Assembly (NCBI GenBank): GCA_003605175.1
Contig: QWDA01000005.1
Span: 62,001 to 126,000, forward strand
DNA: 64,000 nt
Reading direction: 5' to 3'
DNA from: Paracoccaceae bacterium
Lineage (GTDB): Bacteria > Pseudomonadota > Alphaproteobacteria > Rhodobacterales > Rhodobacteraceae
The notes below the pieces were generated by a model. The model saw only the letters and a list, made by a program, of their open reading frames with translations, did no database searches and had not been told where the DNA came from. A program made the translations under genes and the position numbers. Shown here piece by piece: positions 1 to 9,315 of this stretch (positions within the stretch are counted from its first letter, which is position 1; each line of letters starts with the position of its first letter).

Positions 1-396
1 AAGAAACCGGCCGAACCGGGTGACCCGTGGGTCGTTGGCAAGTTTATGGTCGCGCTTCCATTCTGCGGCAGCGGCGGGATTCCGGGCGAGGTGCGCACGG
101 AGGCGGCTGTCGGCATCCGGTACCATGGTCCGGATCTTCCAGCACCGAAAAGCCTTTCCGTTCCGGCCGATACGCGGATGCCCGAAAAGCACCGGTCCGC
201 GATCCCCCGAAAGGCGCATGACGGCAGCGGCGAACGCAACGACCAATAGAGCCACCGGAATGGCGGGGCCCACAAGCACGATATCCACGATGCGCTTGCC
301 GCCCTGGCGATACTTGTCACTGGAGTGGAAGTATTTCTTCTGACGTGCATCAAAAGTCTCGACGGAGGCGGCACTCGCCCCGTCAAACGCGGACAT
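1..396 (-). CDS. Undecaprenyl-phosphate sugar phosphotransferase (WcaJ/ExoY type), 3' part outside window
   Basis: Initiating glycosyltransferase that moves a sugar-1-phosphate from a UDP-sugar to undecaprenyl phosphate at the inner membrane, the first step of exopolysaccharide repeat-unit assembly. The frame is open from an ATG at 396 to the left edge, giving 132 residues with no stop. After a soluble N-terminus comes a hydrophobic segment at about residues 36-58, preceded by KRIVD. Then follow the family hallmarks: GPVLF, RIGRNGKAF, KIRTM (residues about 70-95) and DPRVTRFGRFL at the edge. This order is typical of the bacterial sugar transferase family (PF02397); the C-terminal catalytic part is missing from the window. 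It is transcribed leftward, away from the glycosyltransferase at 1323. Confidence 0.9.
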   Translation of the reverse strand, partial: MSAFDGASAASVETFDARQKKYFHSSDKYRQGGKRIVDIVLVGPAIPVALLVVAFAAAVMRLSGDRGPVLFGHPRIGRNGKAFRCWKIRTMVPDADSRLRAHLARNPAAAAEWKRDHKLANDPRVTRFGRFL

Positions 397-1322
397 CCGT
401 TTCACTGTACTTATTCCCCACCAATATTCTGTAATACCGCCACACGAATTACAAGCGCAAATGCCCCACGGGTTTCCCCAAAGGCTAAACAATAACAAAA
501 GCGGTGTATCACACCCTAAAGATTTCCCTCATATCTCTGGTAACATCTAGCCTTTAGGTTGAGAAGCCGAAAATCGTGAAACGATCTTTGCTCCCCGACG
601 TCGGCATCAAGATGCCCAAATTTCATGCCGCGCAGAGCGGGCCGCCCACTTCGGTTGCCATCTGACAATCTCGCGGCTGCGGTTGCCTCGGATGCCGCGA
701 TTCCGGTGCCTCAACCTGCATTGCGCGATGTGCCAAGTTGCTGGATTCGCTCGCAGATCGCCTGCCCCATCCGTCGGGTCCCGGGAATCCCGATCATGGC
801 GCCAATTCAGCGTGCGGCGAGGTTGCATGAATGCGCCAGCATGGCCGCGCGTCTGCGCGGAAATGTGCTTCGGGATTGGCAAGAAGACGCCGCACAACAG
901 GGCGGTTGCGTGTGCCGGAGGCCGGTCGAGAACACCCGCGAAGACGGGAATCATGGGCGATGCGCCGGTGACGGGAATTCTGCCCGCGAGATTGTCGATT
1001 GACCCGGCACCGGGCCGGACCGCCAGGCGAGATTCGGGTGGATTGGAACTCTCCGATGACGGGACGGGCCGCGGCGCATTGGGGGATGGCGCTTGTCAGC
1101 GAAGTAGGTGGAAGAGTTCCGCCGATCCGGACGGCGGCCGCCCTTGGCATTTCCGTCGTGGAAGTCATAAGGGGGAGGGGAGCCTATCAACCTAGAGTAG
1201 TGTTCGGGTGTCCTGCGCGACAGAAATTACTGGTGCATTCGGGGCGTGGGCGCTGTAACCTTCGCTGGCATCCAATGTTCGTTAGGCAGGAGTTTTGGGG
1301 CAGTAAGAGTTATGGAGGTTGC
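397..1322. other. Long intergenic region without a recognisable gene
   Basis: About 925 bases lie between two divergent polysaccharide genes. The first 170 bases are AT-rich compared with the rest of the window and probably hold the promoter of the leftward sugar transferase. From about 570 to 1300 the base composition is coding-like and several frames are open on both strands, but none gives a protein I recognise and none has a convincing start. It may hold a decayed gene or long leader/regulatory DNA. Confidence 0.5.
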
Positions 1323-2396
1323 ATGCAGCCGATTCTGCCAAAAGTGACAGTTGTTATTCCGCTATATAATGCTGAGGATTATATTGAACGCACGATATTG
1401 AGTGCCGCGAATCAGACCTATGCGAATCTGCAGATTCTTGTGATCAACGACGGCTCTACGGACAGGAGCCGCGAAATCGTCGAGGCGCTCTGCCAAGAGA
1501 TTCCCAATCTGACGATAAGATCCGTTGCCAACGGCGGGGTTGCCCGCGCGCGCAATCTCGGCACCGAACTGGCCGACGACGGCTATGTGGCCTATCTGGA
1601 CGCCGATGATCTGTGGCATCCGACCAAGATCGAACGGCAGGTCGCGGCGCTGTCCCGGCATGACGGGGATCCGTCCTGGGTGGCCTGCTATGCCGGATTC
1701 CGGAAGATCTGGATCGACGACACGCCGATCAAGGACGGCATCATGCCTGGGACGTCGGGCGATTTCTTTGCCGAGCATCTTCTTGTCAACCATGTTGGGA
1801 ACGGCAGCAGCCTCATGGTGCGGCGGAGCGTGGCGCTGGAAGTGGGCGGCTTCGATCCGACTTTCGCCGAGCGTCGCATCGGCGGCTGCGAGGATCGGGA
1901 CATGCAGCTGAAGATCCTGCAGAAATACAAGGTCGAATGCGTGCCGGAGTATCTCGTCGGCTACCGCATCCATCGGCAGGGCATGTCGTCAAACACGGCG
2001 GCCATGGCGCTCGGTCAGATTGCGGTCATCGAGTCGTTCCTGTCTGATCCCAGGGTAGACCGTTCCCTGCGCCGCGAGGCGTTGAGCGCCGTGCATCGCT
2101 CGGCCTTTCTCAAGCTCTGGCTGGCGGGCGAGCGCGGCCGCGCCGTGTATTCCTTTCTGCTGAACGTGAGGCTCGATCCCTTCAAGGGAGCGTTGCGCGG
2201 CATGAGGCGGGTATCGTGGCTGGCCCTCGGAAGAATGGTCTATGCCCTCTGGCGCGTTTCGGGATTGCTGGGCGCGGGCGCGGAGAAGCGCAAGTTCATG
2301 AATCTCGACCCTTCGCGGAGCCTGGCCATGCAGGCCTTTCGCCCCGACTGGGTGAATGATCTGGCGCCATCGGGCCCGCCGGCGGCGATGCCCTGA
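1323..2396 (+). CDS. Family 2 glycosyltransferase (GT-A fold)
   Basis: A 357-residue inverting glycosyltransferase that probably adds one sugar of the exopolysaccharide repeat unit from a nucleotide sugar at the cytoplasmic face of the membrane. The N-terminus shows the GT2 nucleotide-binding core (VTVVIPLYNAEDYIERTI at residues 7-24, then VINDGSTD), and YLDADDLW at about residues 91-98 supplies the DXD-type metal site. CEDRDMQLKIL lies further on, where GT2 enzymes carry the catalytic base. The ATG at 1323 was chosen because GGAGGTT sits just upstream and the GT2 fold starts at once. The frame stays open upstream to 999, but that stretch resembles nothing. It converges on the gene at 2459. 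Confidence 0.92.
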   Translation: MQPILPKVTVVIPLYNAEDYIERTILSAANQTYANLQILVINDGSTDRSREIVEALCQEIPNLTIRSVANGGVARARNLGTELADDGYVAYLDADDLWHPTKIERQVAALSRHDGDPSWVACYAGFRKIWIDDTPIKDGIMPGTSGDFFAEHLLVNHVGNGSSLMVRRSVALEVGGFDPTFAERRIGGCEDRDMQLKILQKYKVECVPEYLVGYRIHRQGMSSNTAAMALGQIAVIESFLSDPRVDRSLRREALSAVHRSAFLKLWLAGERGRAVYSFLLNVRLDPFKGALRGMRRVSWLALGRMVYALWRVSGLLGAGAEKRKFMNLDPSRSLAMQAFRPDWVNDLAPSGPPAAMP

Positions 2397-2458
2397 CTGG
2401 CGGTCGATCTCCGGTTCGGGTGCCGGAGCAAGGCGCCGGCGGGCAGCGCCCAGGGCCC

Positions 2459-3655
2459 TCAGGGCCGTCTACCGGTTCTCATGCGCGCCTGACGAATCAG
2501 ATCGACCAGGCGGGGAAACACGTAAAGCCAGCGCAATGCCTTGGGCAGCGGATACTTGATGTATTGCTGCACGGTGGGTCGCAGAATATGCGCGGTGTGC
2601 TGCCAGCGGGCGCGGCGGATGAGCTCCGGACGGGCCTGCCAGTCAAACATGAACTCGCCGCCGATCAGTTTCATTGCGATGTGTTTCTCAAGTTCCAGCT
2701 TGCCCGGCAGGTTGCGCAGGCAGAGATTGAGGAACTGCAGGCCGCGCCGTGTCTCCGGTGTCTCCTCCCAAGAGGCCAGCGGCGACATCAGCCGCTGCAT
2801 CTCCAGGCTTCCCTCCACGGTGCCGCGCTGACCCAGCCGGTCGGCAAGCGACAATACTTCGGCGCGGTCGAAGCCGGGTGAGGTGACCATCGCGTCCAGA
2901 TCGCTCAGCCAGTGCAGGTACGACCACGTGTGTCGGGCATGGTGGTGGCATATGTAGTTGAACAGCAGGGGCGTCGGCATGGTCAGGAATGATGTGCCCC
3001 CCAGTTTCATCGGCACGGCCTGATCAAAGACATCGACCGCGTTGAAGATGCCGGAAAACTTGTCGAGCCTTTCCTGCAGATCCATGACGACGCCGTCTTC
3101 GGAGACAAGGTTGGCGTCATCGCGGTAGTGCAGGGCGGCCTCGAGGTCTTCCTTTTCTTCCAGTGGCTTGGAGTTCTTGCGCGGAATCACCAACCGATAG
3201 CCTGCTTCGATGGCCTTCATGGTGACGGCGCGCCGGGTCCCCCTGGGCAGCAATACGTCGATGTCGCGGCAGGGGCGCAGGCCGAAATCTGGGTAGTACT
3301 GGCTGGCGATGCTGATGCCCTTGAAGAAGATGCCTTCGACGCCCAGCGGCGCCAGGCAATTCTGCAAGAACATCTTCTGCGCGACGATGAGCCTCATGTT
3401 GTTGATCGCCGAGGCATCGGCCGCCAAATTCAACTGGCTGAGCACCTCCTCCGGGACGCAATCCGGCATCTGGCGCAGATGAAGGCGCATGGCCGGCAGG
3501 CTGAAATTCCGCTCGGCGGTGTCGAACAGCCCCTGCCAGTCGGTGACCTGCCGGGCGAGTTCTTCGGCGCGCGCCCGTTCCTCCTCGCTGAGGCCGACCT
3601 TGGCCAATGTAAGCTGCAGACGTGTATTCGGGCTGGCGAAACGCAGATCGTGCAA
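2459..3655 (-). CDS. Nucleotidyltransferase-fold family protein of a polysaccharide locus
   Basis: A protein of about 398 residues resembling the uncharacterised nucleotidyltransferase family (PF14907) often found in capsule and exopolysaccharide clusters. Visible marks are the leading helical region with W-x2-L, FFKGISIA, and RPCRDIDVLLP at about residues 127-137, which matches the (R)-x2-D-[IL]-D motif of the fold. The substrate is unknown, and transfer of a nucleotidyl or other group during polymer assembly is only inferred. The start is uncertain. TTG at 3655 is the best codon seen, but the frame stays open to a stop at 3722-3724 with protein-like sequence and no ATG or GTG. The first in-frame ATG would remove the conserved N-terminal helices. 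Confidence 0.75.
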   Translation of the reverse strand: MHDLRFASPNTRLQLTLAKVGLSEEERARAEELARQVTDWQGLFDTAERNFSLPAMRLHLRQMPDCVPEEVLSQLNLAADASAINNMRLIVAQKMFLQNCLAPLGVEGIFFKGISIASQYYPDFGLRPCRDIDVLLPRGTRRAVTMKAIEAGYRLVIPRKNSKPLEEKEDLEAALHYRDDANLVSEDGVVMDLQERLDKFSGIFNAVDVFDQAVPMKLGGTSFLTMPTPLLFNYICHHHARHTWSYLHWLSDLDAMVTSPGFDRAEVLSLADRLGQRGTVEGSLEMQRLMSPLASWEETPETRRGLQFLNLCLRNLPGKLELEKHIAMKLIGGEFMFDWQARPELIRRARWQHTAHILRPTVQQYIKYPLPKALRWLYVFPRLVDLIRQARMRTGRRP

Positions 3656-4212
3656 GTTGGAAGTATCCCGGTTTTCTGGGCTGTTGCGGACAATGGGGGC
3701 AGCGATCTTGAAAATCCCGTTTTACCTTTGGCGACGAATATTGCCCAGATGGCACGTCTCGTCTCGCAACTTCTACTCCTGCAGCCGGGCGTCCGCCAGA
3801 ATGGAAAGCCCGTCAGCCGCAGACCCAACCGACAACGATCGGATACCAATCCGCCCGGTTCCGCAACGGTCGATCAACGCATTTGCCTGACATTCACCCC
3901 GGTCGAAACCTCGAGGCGATCCGAGTTCGAATGAACCGTTGCCTTGAGGCCGTGTGAGCAGTGTGGCTGCCCCTGCAATGGCAGCGAATGCGTGACCGTT
4001 ACGCGAATGTCACCGCCCAGAATTCCACAGAAACGAGGACCCCTCGATGAGTGAACGCGATATCCACGGCCGGGCCCATGCCCGGACCGAACTGACGGAA
4101 AGCGACGTGACCAGCTTGCGAGTCCGGAACCTGAGCGGTTACATCCTGTGCACAAAGCGCGGCACATCCAGCGCGCCGACCACGATGGACGGCAGCATCA
4201 GGCTTAGGCCAA
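3656..4212. other. Divergent intergenic region, no gene supported
   Basis: This spacer separates the leftward nucleotidyltransferase-like gene from the rightward beta-helix gene, so it should hold both promoters. An open frame from ATG 4047 with a GAGGA upstream encodes a 90-residue product unlike any family I know, and it overlaps the next gene in another frame, so I do not call it. Confidence 0.4.
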
Positions 4213-6672
4213 ATGACATTTTCTTCGAGGAGAACCGTGATCTTCGGCCTGGCGGCTCTGGCGGCCGCGTCCGGGGCAATGGCGCGAACGGCATTCACGC
4301 GTCCCTCGGCCATGAATAATCTGCGCCTCGGCCTCGGCATGCCCAAATCTGCCGGCAAGGGCTCTCCCAAATCTCCGGAGAGGTTGGCAGTTGCCGCGTC
4401 CTTCGACAGCGATCTGAACCGATTGACGGTTTTCCTGACCGATATCAGCACGAAGGGTCTGCCGGAAAGCCTCGAGGTTTCGGACCTGACGGTCGATGAT
4501 CAGGACATGCGCGACGTGCTGCTCGGACCCGCGGCAACCAGCCCGGAACTGGCCGCGACGCCAAACCCCGGTCAGGTGTCGGGGTCCGGGGCGGTTGTCT
4601 CGGCGCTCACCCAGGCGCCCGAGACAGGCATGCTCTATCTCGTGTCGTATGAGATCCTGAACGCCAGCGCTCTGAACGATGTGTTCTTTTCGCCGGACAG
4701 CGGTCCGTTTGCGCCCCAGTCCCTTCCCCGGACCAAGGGCGTGCACAATGTTCTCGTGACCGCCGACCAGGCGGATACGACGTCACTCCTGTGCATCGAC
4801 GGGGCGACCGGCTTCGGTTTCGTGTCGTGCCGGAAGGCGCAATGGGACATGACCCTTTCGAAAAAGACGGCACGAGAACTTGCCGCCAGTACCGATCCCG
4901 GTCGGATCACCGGATCGCCAAGCCCGGTCACGATCCCCACCGAGCCCCTGCTGCCCGGCGCGCAATACGTCCTCCGCTACGAGATCATTGCCGATGGCGG
5001 CACCGTCGGATTCTTTCTCAACAACAACGGCCCGTTTGCGTACGCGCAATTGCCTCGCACCATCGGCACGCACGAAGTTGCTCTCACATGTGTCGACGCG
5101 GATGTCGGATCCATCTGCAACGTCAACGGCGATCTGACCTTCGGATCGTTCAGCCTGACCTCCGCGTCGGTTCCAGCCGATGAGCAGACCGTGGCCTGGA
5201 CTGTCGCCGCGGGGAGCCTGACCGACAGCGGTGTCGCGGTGGTGACGGTGGGCGATCCGGAAGAGCCGCAAGGGCTGTTCGTCTCGCCGAACGGCAACGA
5301 CGCGACCGGCGATGGCTCATTTTCTTCGCCATATCGGTCGCCTGCGGCTGCAATCGCGGCGGCGGGCCCCGGAGACACGATCTACCTGCGTCCCGGCACC
5401 TACGACCCGATCATCGTCAACAAATCCGGCCTGCCCGACCTTCCCATCACAATCACCACGCTCCCGGGAGAGGAGCGTCAGGCCATCGTGCAGGGGGACC
5501 TGCAACAGCACCAGCAATATGGCGGCCCCGGCGGACCGTCCGCGGGCGGCAACATCGCCTGGCGGTCGGGCGTGCGGATCGCGCAGCAGACGCACATCCA
5601 CATTCGCAACCTGACCATTCAGGACTGCGCCTACGAGGGAATCTATGTCCTGGGGGGCAATGAAGGCGAGCAATTCGGCCACCACGTTCTGTCGGGCAAC
5701 CTGACGCGGCGCACCGGTGGCCCCGGCATCATGGTTGCGGGATTTCCACCGTTCCAGGGCCGCCGCGTGAACGAAGCGATCAAGCGCATCAGCGATGTCA
5801 TCATCGAAGGCAACGATGTGAGCTACACCAACGTTGTCACGGATTACAATTACTGGCTGACCAATGGCGACGACAACGATCCGGGCGGCGTCGACGAATG
5901 CATCACGGTCTGCAAGAGCGCCGGTAACATCGTCACCCGGAACAACTACATCCATGACAGCCGCCAATACGGTGTCGACTACAAGGGTGATGTCGTCGGT
6001 GGAGCGATCTACGGGAACACGATCGAGCGCATTGCCCGCTATGCCATCTATATCGACAGCGGGCGCAACCAGGTCACGGATGTCGACATCTACGACAATG
6101 TCTGCTCGGACTGTAACATCGGCATAACGCTGGCGCGCGAAGCGGCTTCGAGCAGCGGCGCGGATCCGGAGGTTCCCGTCGAGCAGACGCTTCGAAATAT
6201 CCGGGTCTTCAACAATGTCGTTACCAGAATGAACCGCTCGGGCATCTATTGCGCCGAACACCCTGGCGACGGTCCCTATGGCGAAATCAGCAATATCAGC
6301 ATTCGGTTCAATACGGTCTACGACTGCGCCCAGGAGACCGGCAATTCGGTGCGATTGGCTGATTGGGCCGGTGCGGCGTATCAGACCGCTGGTATCGTGA
6401 ACAATTTCGACTTCGTCGGCAACCTGATCTTCAAGAGCACGGGGCCCGCGGGATACCTGAACGAGTTCGTCGGCCAGCCGGGCTTTACGGTCGATGACAA
6501 CCTCGTGGATACCGACCCGCTGTTCAAGGACGCGGCAGGTCAGGACTTCACCCTGCAGGCAGGCTCGCCCGCAAGGATGGTCGCGGCGGGTTACGCCGGA
6601 GCGCCGTTCGACATCGACGCGGCCGGCGTCCCACGGATCAGCCCCGTAGCGGCCGGCGCGTTCGGGACATGA
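4213..6672 (+). CDS. Exported right-handed parallel beta-helix protein
   Basis: A large protein (819 residues) likely exported and acting on, or attached to, the exopolysaccharide. The N-terminus SSRRTVIFGLAALAAASGAMA (residues about 4-24) is a signal peptide with a twin-arginine pair, so Tat export is plausible. Two similar modules follow, at about residues 115-200 and 230-305, each ending in GPF-A-x-x-LPRT and looking like a duplicated beta-sandwich. From about residue 354 the sequence GLFVSPNGNDATGDGS, then AAAGPGDTIYLRPGTY, is the opening of beta-helix proteins of the DUF1565/polysaccharide-lyase type. Many Asn-rich coils follow to about residue 775. Lyase, epimerase or binding functions are all possible, and I see no catalytic signature that decides. 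Confidence 0.8.
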   Translation: MTFSSRRTVIFGLAALAAASGAMARTAFTRPSAMNNLRLGLGMPKSAGKGSPKSPERLAVAASFDSDLNRLTVFLTDISTKGLPESLEVSDLTVDDQDMRDVLLGPAATSPELAATPNPGQVSGSGAVVSALTQAPETGMLYLVSYEILNASALNDVFFSPDSGPFAPQSLPRTKGVHNVLVTADQADTTSLLCIDGATGFGFVSCRKAQWDMTLSKKTARELAASTDPGRITGSPSPVTIPTEPLLPGAQYVLRYEIIADGGTVGFFLNNNGPFAYAQLPRTIGTHEVALTCVDADVGSICNVNGDLTFGSFSLTSASVPADEQTVAWTVAAGSLTDSGVAVVTVGDPEEPQGLFVSPNGNDATGDGSFSSPYRSPAAAIAAAGPGDTIYLRPGTYDPIIVNKSGLPDLPITITTLPGEERQAIVQGDLQQHQQYGGPGGPSAGGNIAWRSGVRIAQQTHIHIRNLTIQDCAYEGIYVLGGNEGEQFGHHVLSGNLTRRTGGPGIMVAGFPPFQGRRVNEAIKRISDVIIEGNDVSYTNVVTDYNYWLTNGDDNDPGGVDECITVCKSAGNIVTRNNYIHDSRQYGVDYKGDVVGGAIYGNTIERIARYAIYIDSGRNQVTDVDIYDNVCSDCNIGITLAREAASSSGADPEVPVEQTLRNIRVFNNVVTRMNRSGIYCAEHPGDGPYGEISNISIRFNTVYDCAQETGNSVRLADWAGAAYQTAGIVNNFDFVGNLIFKSTGPAGYLNEFVGQPGFTVDDNLVDTDPLFKDAAGQDFTLQAGSPARMVAAGYAGAPFDIDAAGVPRISPVAAGAFGT

Positions 6673-7060
6673 TGCGGAGCGCCCCGATCCGTCATTGAAG
6701 GCAGGCGCGCGCTCGGGTGAAGGCCCGGGCGCGATCCGCATGCGCGCGCGCGATCTTCTGCTTTCGCGGGGGAGGGGCGGGCGCATCCTGAGCCCCGTTC
6801 CCCGAAGTCCCATGGCAAGCCACGGGGCGATGAACGCGGGAGGGGGCGGAATTTTCCTCATCAATCGCGAAGGTCCGCCGGCGCGCATCGCCCGGCGCGG
6901 GTCGAACCGGGCCCCTGAACAGGTCGCGAGCAGGTCGCCGATCCGGCCCTGGCGCGACCCTCCGCTTGCTGCATCGCCAGACCGCGGCCTAGACTGAATC
7001 TCAATCGAGCCAGACCTCCGTTCCGGATCCTCCGACGACGGAAAGACAGGCGCGAGCCAA
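6673..7060. other. Intergenic region, no gene seen
   Basis: GC-rich sequence follows the beta-helix gene. No frame gives a recognisable protein and I see no strong terminator hairpin. It marks the junction between the polysaccharide locus and the inserted aromatic catabolic operon. Confidence 0.4.
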
Positions 7061-7134
7061 TTTCGTTGCGAATGAAATGACATTGACTTTCGTTGCGCGC
7101 GCAATGATAAACCGACTCGTTGCACCGACAACGA
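7061..7134 (+). promoter_or_regulatory. Promoter and phased operator repeats of the ald-hmg operon
   Basis: A sigma-70-like promoter is visible: TTGACT at 7083-7088, a 17-bp spacer, and GATAAA at 7106-7111. Three copies of [TC]TCGTTGC[GA] start at 7062, 7089 and 7116, exactly 27 bp apart. The first lies in ATTTCGTTGCGAATGAAAT. The second opens a perfect palindrome TTGCGCGCGCAA at 7093-7104 inside the promoter spacer. The third opens the inverted repeat TCGTTG-N6-CAACGA at 7117-7134. Overlap with the promoter suggests a repressor or activator site; the regulator is not encoded nearby and its family is unknown. Confidence 0.6.
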
Positions 7135-7203
7135 ATTCTCCGCGCGGCCGCCCGACCAGCGTGCGAAGCATATGGAAGCCAACAGGATCATGGGAGACAT
7201 CAG

Positions 7204-8319
7204 GTGATCATCGGCACCGTCAAGGAAATCAAGAACCACGAATACCGTGTCGGCCTTACGCCCGAGAGCGTGGCCGAGCTCGTTGGCCGTGGCCATACTG
7301 TCCTGGTGCAAAGGTCGGCCGGGGCCGGCATCGGGGCGGATGACGAAACCTACGAAGCCGCAGGTGCGGAGTTGCAGGACACCGCGGCGGAGGTTTTCGC
7401 CCGCGCCGAGATGATCGTGAAGGTCAAGGAGCCGCAGCCGGTCGAAACGGCCATGCTGCGCGAGGGCCAGGTTCTCTTCACCTATCTGCACCTCGCCCCC
7501 GATCCGGAGCAGACCAGGGCGCTCGTCGCCTCCGGGGCCATCTGCATCGCCTATGAGACGGTGACCGCGGCGAACGGCAGCCTGCCGCTCCTGAAGCCCA
7601 TGAGCCAAGTGGCGGGGCGGATGTCGATCCAGGCGGGTGCAACCGCGCTGGAAAAGGCCCATGGCGGACGCGGCGTTCTGCTGGGCGGCGTGCCCGGTGT
7701 TCGCCCGGCGCGGGTGGTCATCGTCGGCGGCGGCGTCGTCGGGTTCAACGCCGCGCAGATGGCCGTGGGCCTCGGCGCGAATGTCACGATCCTGGATCGC
7801 AGCGCCGACGTGCTCGAAAGCCATGCCAAACACTTCGAATCCCGCGCGAACACCGCCTATTCGACCCGCACGCGACTTCTGCAGCTGCTGACGACGGCTG
7901 ATCTCGTCATCGGCGCGGTGCTGATCCCCGGGGCCGCCGCGCCGAAACTCGTGAAGCGCGAAGACCTTTCGATCATGCAGCCCGGCGCGGTGCTCGTCGA
8001 TGTCGCGATCGACCAGGGCGGCTGTTTCGAAACCTCCCGGCCGACGACCCATGCCGACCCGACCTATGAGGTCGACGGGATCGTGCATTACTGCGTTGCG
8101 AACATGCCCGGCGCGGTCGCGCGCACCTCGACCTACGCGCTGAACAACGTGACACTTCCCTTTGCGATGCAGATTGCGGACCGGGGTTGGAGAGGCGCCC
8201 TGAAGGCCGACGCCCACCTCGCGCAGGGGCTCAACGTCTGGAACGGCCAGATCACCAACAAGCCGGTCGCGGATGCGCTTGGATACGATTTCACCGCACT
8301 CGAGGCGGCGCTGGCTTGA
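7204..8319 (+). CDS. ald: Alanine dehydrogenase
   Basis: NAD-dependent oxidative deamination of L-alanine to pyruvate and ammonium, cytoplasmic, normally hexameric. The 371 residues match the usual family length. Visible marks are the opening [21 protein letters not shown] with the substrate-binding Lys, YLHLA with the catalytic His near residue 96, the Rossmann motif [21 protein letters not shown], and [16 protein letters not shown] with the catalytic Asp near residue 270. The start is GTG at 7204, with GGGAG 8 bases upstream, because alanine dehydrogenases begin MxIGxxKEIK; the frame is open further upstream. It leads the homogentisate operon and ends 17 bases before the next gene. It may recycle alanine formed by transamination with pyruvate. 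Confidence 0.96.
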   Translation: MIIGTVKEIKNHEYRVGLTPESVAELVGRGHTVLVQRSAGAGIGADDETYEAAGAELQDTAAEVFARAEMIVKVKEPQPVETAMLREGQVLFTYLHLAPDPEQTRALVASGAICIAYETVTAANGSLPLLKPMSQVAGRMSIQAGATALEKAHGGRGVLLGGVPGVRPARVVIVGGGVVGFNAAQMAVGLGANVTILDRSADVLESHAKHFESRANTAYSTRTRLLQLLTTADLVIGAVLIPGAAAPKLVKREDLSIMQPGAVLVDVAIDQGGCFETSRPTTHADPTYEVDGIVHYCVANMPGAVARTSTYALNNVTLPFAMQIADRGWRGALKADAHLAQGLNVWNGQITNKPVADALGYDFTALEAALA

Positions 8320-8336
8320 ACGAGAAAGGACGGAAC

Positions 8337-9287
8337 ATGGCAAAGGCATTCGCATCGCAGGGCGATACCGGGGAAAAGCGGGTTTCCTTCACGGAAATCG
8401 GCAAGGGGCTTTATGCCTTCACCGCCGAAGGCGACCCGAACTCGGGCGTGATCATCGGCGACGACAGCGTGATGATCGTCGAGGCGCAGGCGACGCCGCG
8501 CCTGGCCAACATGGTGATCGAAAAGGTGCGCGAAGTCACCGACAAGCCGATTACGCATGTCGTGCTGACCCACTACCATGCGGTACGGGTTCTGGGCGCA
8601 TCGGCCTTCGGCGCCGATCAGGTCATCATGTCCGACAAGGCCCGTTCAATGGTGGTCGAGCGCGGGCAGGAGGACTGGGACAGCGAGTTCCAGCGTTTCC
8701 CGCGTCTGTTCGAAGGCCATGAAAGCATTCCGGGGCTGACCTGGCCGACGACGACCTTCAGCGATGCGATGACCGTCTATCTCGGCAAGCGGAAGGTCGA
8801 GATCAAGCAGATCGGGCGGGCGCATACCGCCGGCGACAGCGTCATCTGGGTGCCGGACTCGCAGACGATGTTTACCGGCGATATCGTCGAATACCACTCG
8901 GCCTGCTATTGCGGTGATGGTCATTTCGAGGATTGGGGCGGTACGCTCGACGCCGTGAAATCCTACGACCCGCAAAGCATCGCGCCGGGGCGCGGTGACG
9001 CGCTGGTGGGGCGCGACAGGGTGGATGCGGCGCTTGCCGCGACCCGCGATTTCGTCGACTCGACCTATCGTCCGGTCAAGCAGGTCGCGGCAAGGGGCGG
9101 CAGCCTCAAGGATGCCTGGGACGCGGTGCGCGACGCATGCGATCCGAAGTTCAAGGATTATGCGATCTACGAACACTGTCTGCCGTTCAACGTGGCCCGC
9201 GCCTATGACGAGGCCCGCGGCATCGACACGCCGCGGATCTGGACCGCGCAACGCGATCTGGAGATGTGGGAAGCCCTTCAGGGCTGA
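8337..9287 (+). CDS. MBL-fold metallo-hydrolase with incomplete zinc motif
   Basis: A 316-residue metallo-beta-lactamase-fold protein of the homogentisate operon. The fold is shown by the N-terminal strands (GLYAFTAEGDPNSGVIIGDD), THYHAVR at about residues 80-86, the IGRAHTAGDSVIWVP segment and MFTGDIV. The usual HxHxDH is reduced to HYHAVR: the first two His are kept but Asp and the third His are replaced. Either only one metal is bound or the chemistry differs from standard hydrolases. Its place between ald and the flavin hydroxylase suggests action on an aromatic-pathway ester, lactone or thioester, which is inference only. ATG 8337 follows AAGGA at 8326-8330. Confidence 0.85.
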   Translation: MAKAFASQGDTGEKRVSFTEIGKGLYAFTAEGDPNSGVIIGDDSVMIVEAQATPRLANMVIEKVREVTDKPITHVVLTHYHAVRVLGASAFGADQVIMSDKARSMVVERGQEDWDSEFQRFPRLFEGHESIPGLTWPTTTFSDAMTVYLGKRKVEIKQIGRAHTAGDSVIWVPDSQTMFTGDIVEYHSACYCGDGHFEDWGGTLDAVKSYDPQSIAPGRGDALVGRDRVDAALAATRDFVDSTYRPVKQVAARGGSLKDAWDAVRDACDPKFKDYAIYEHCLPFNVARAYDEARGIDTPRIWTAQRDLEMWEALQG

Positions 9288-9315
9288 AGGGGGCTCTCAT
9301 GAGGAGGTGAGAGAG

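Noticed and set aside
999-1322. An N-terminal extension of the glycosyltransferase frame to an ATG at 999
   Set aside because: The extension lacks homology, while ATG 1323 has a strong ribosome site directly before the GT2 core.
4047-4319. A 90-codon frame with a GAGGA upstream, before the beta-helix gene
   Set aside because: No family resemblance, and it overlaps the signal-peptide region of the real gene in another frame.
5317-8355. A 1012-codon open frame on the minus strand opposite the beta-helix and alanine dehydrogenase genes
   Set aside because: It is antisense to two well-supported genes and its translation has no recognisable domain; long antisense frames are expected at this GC content.
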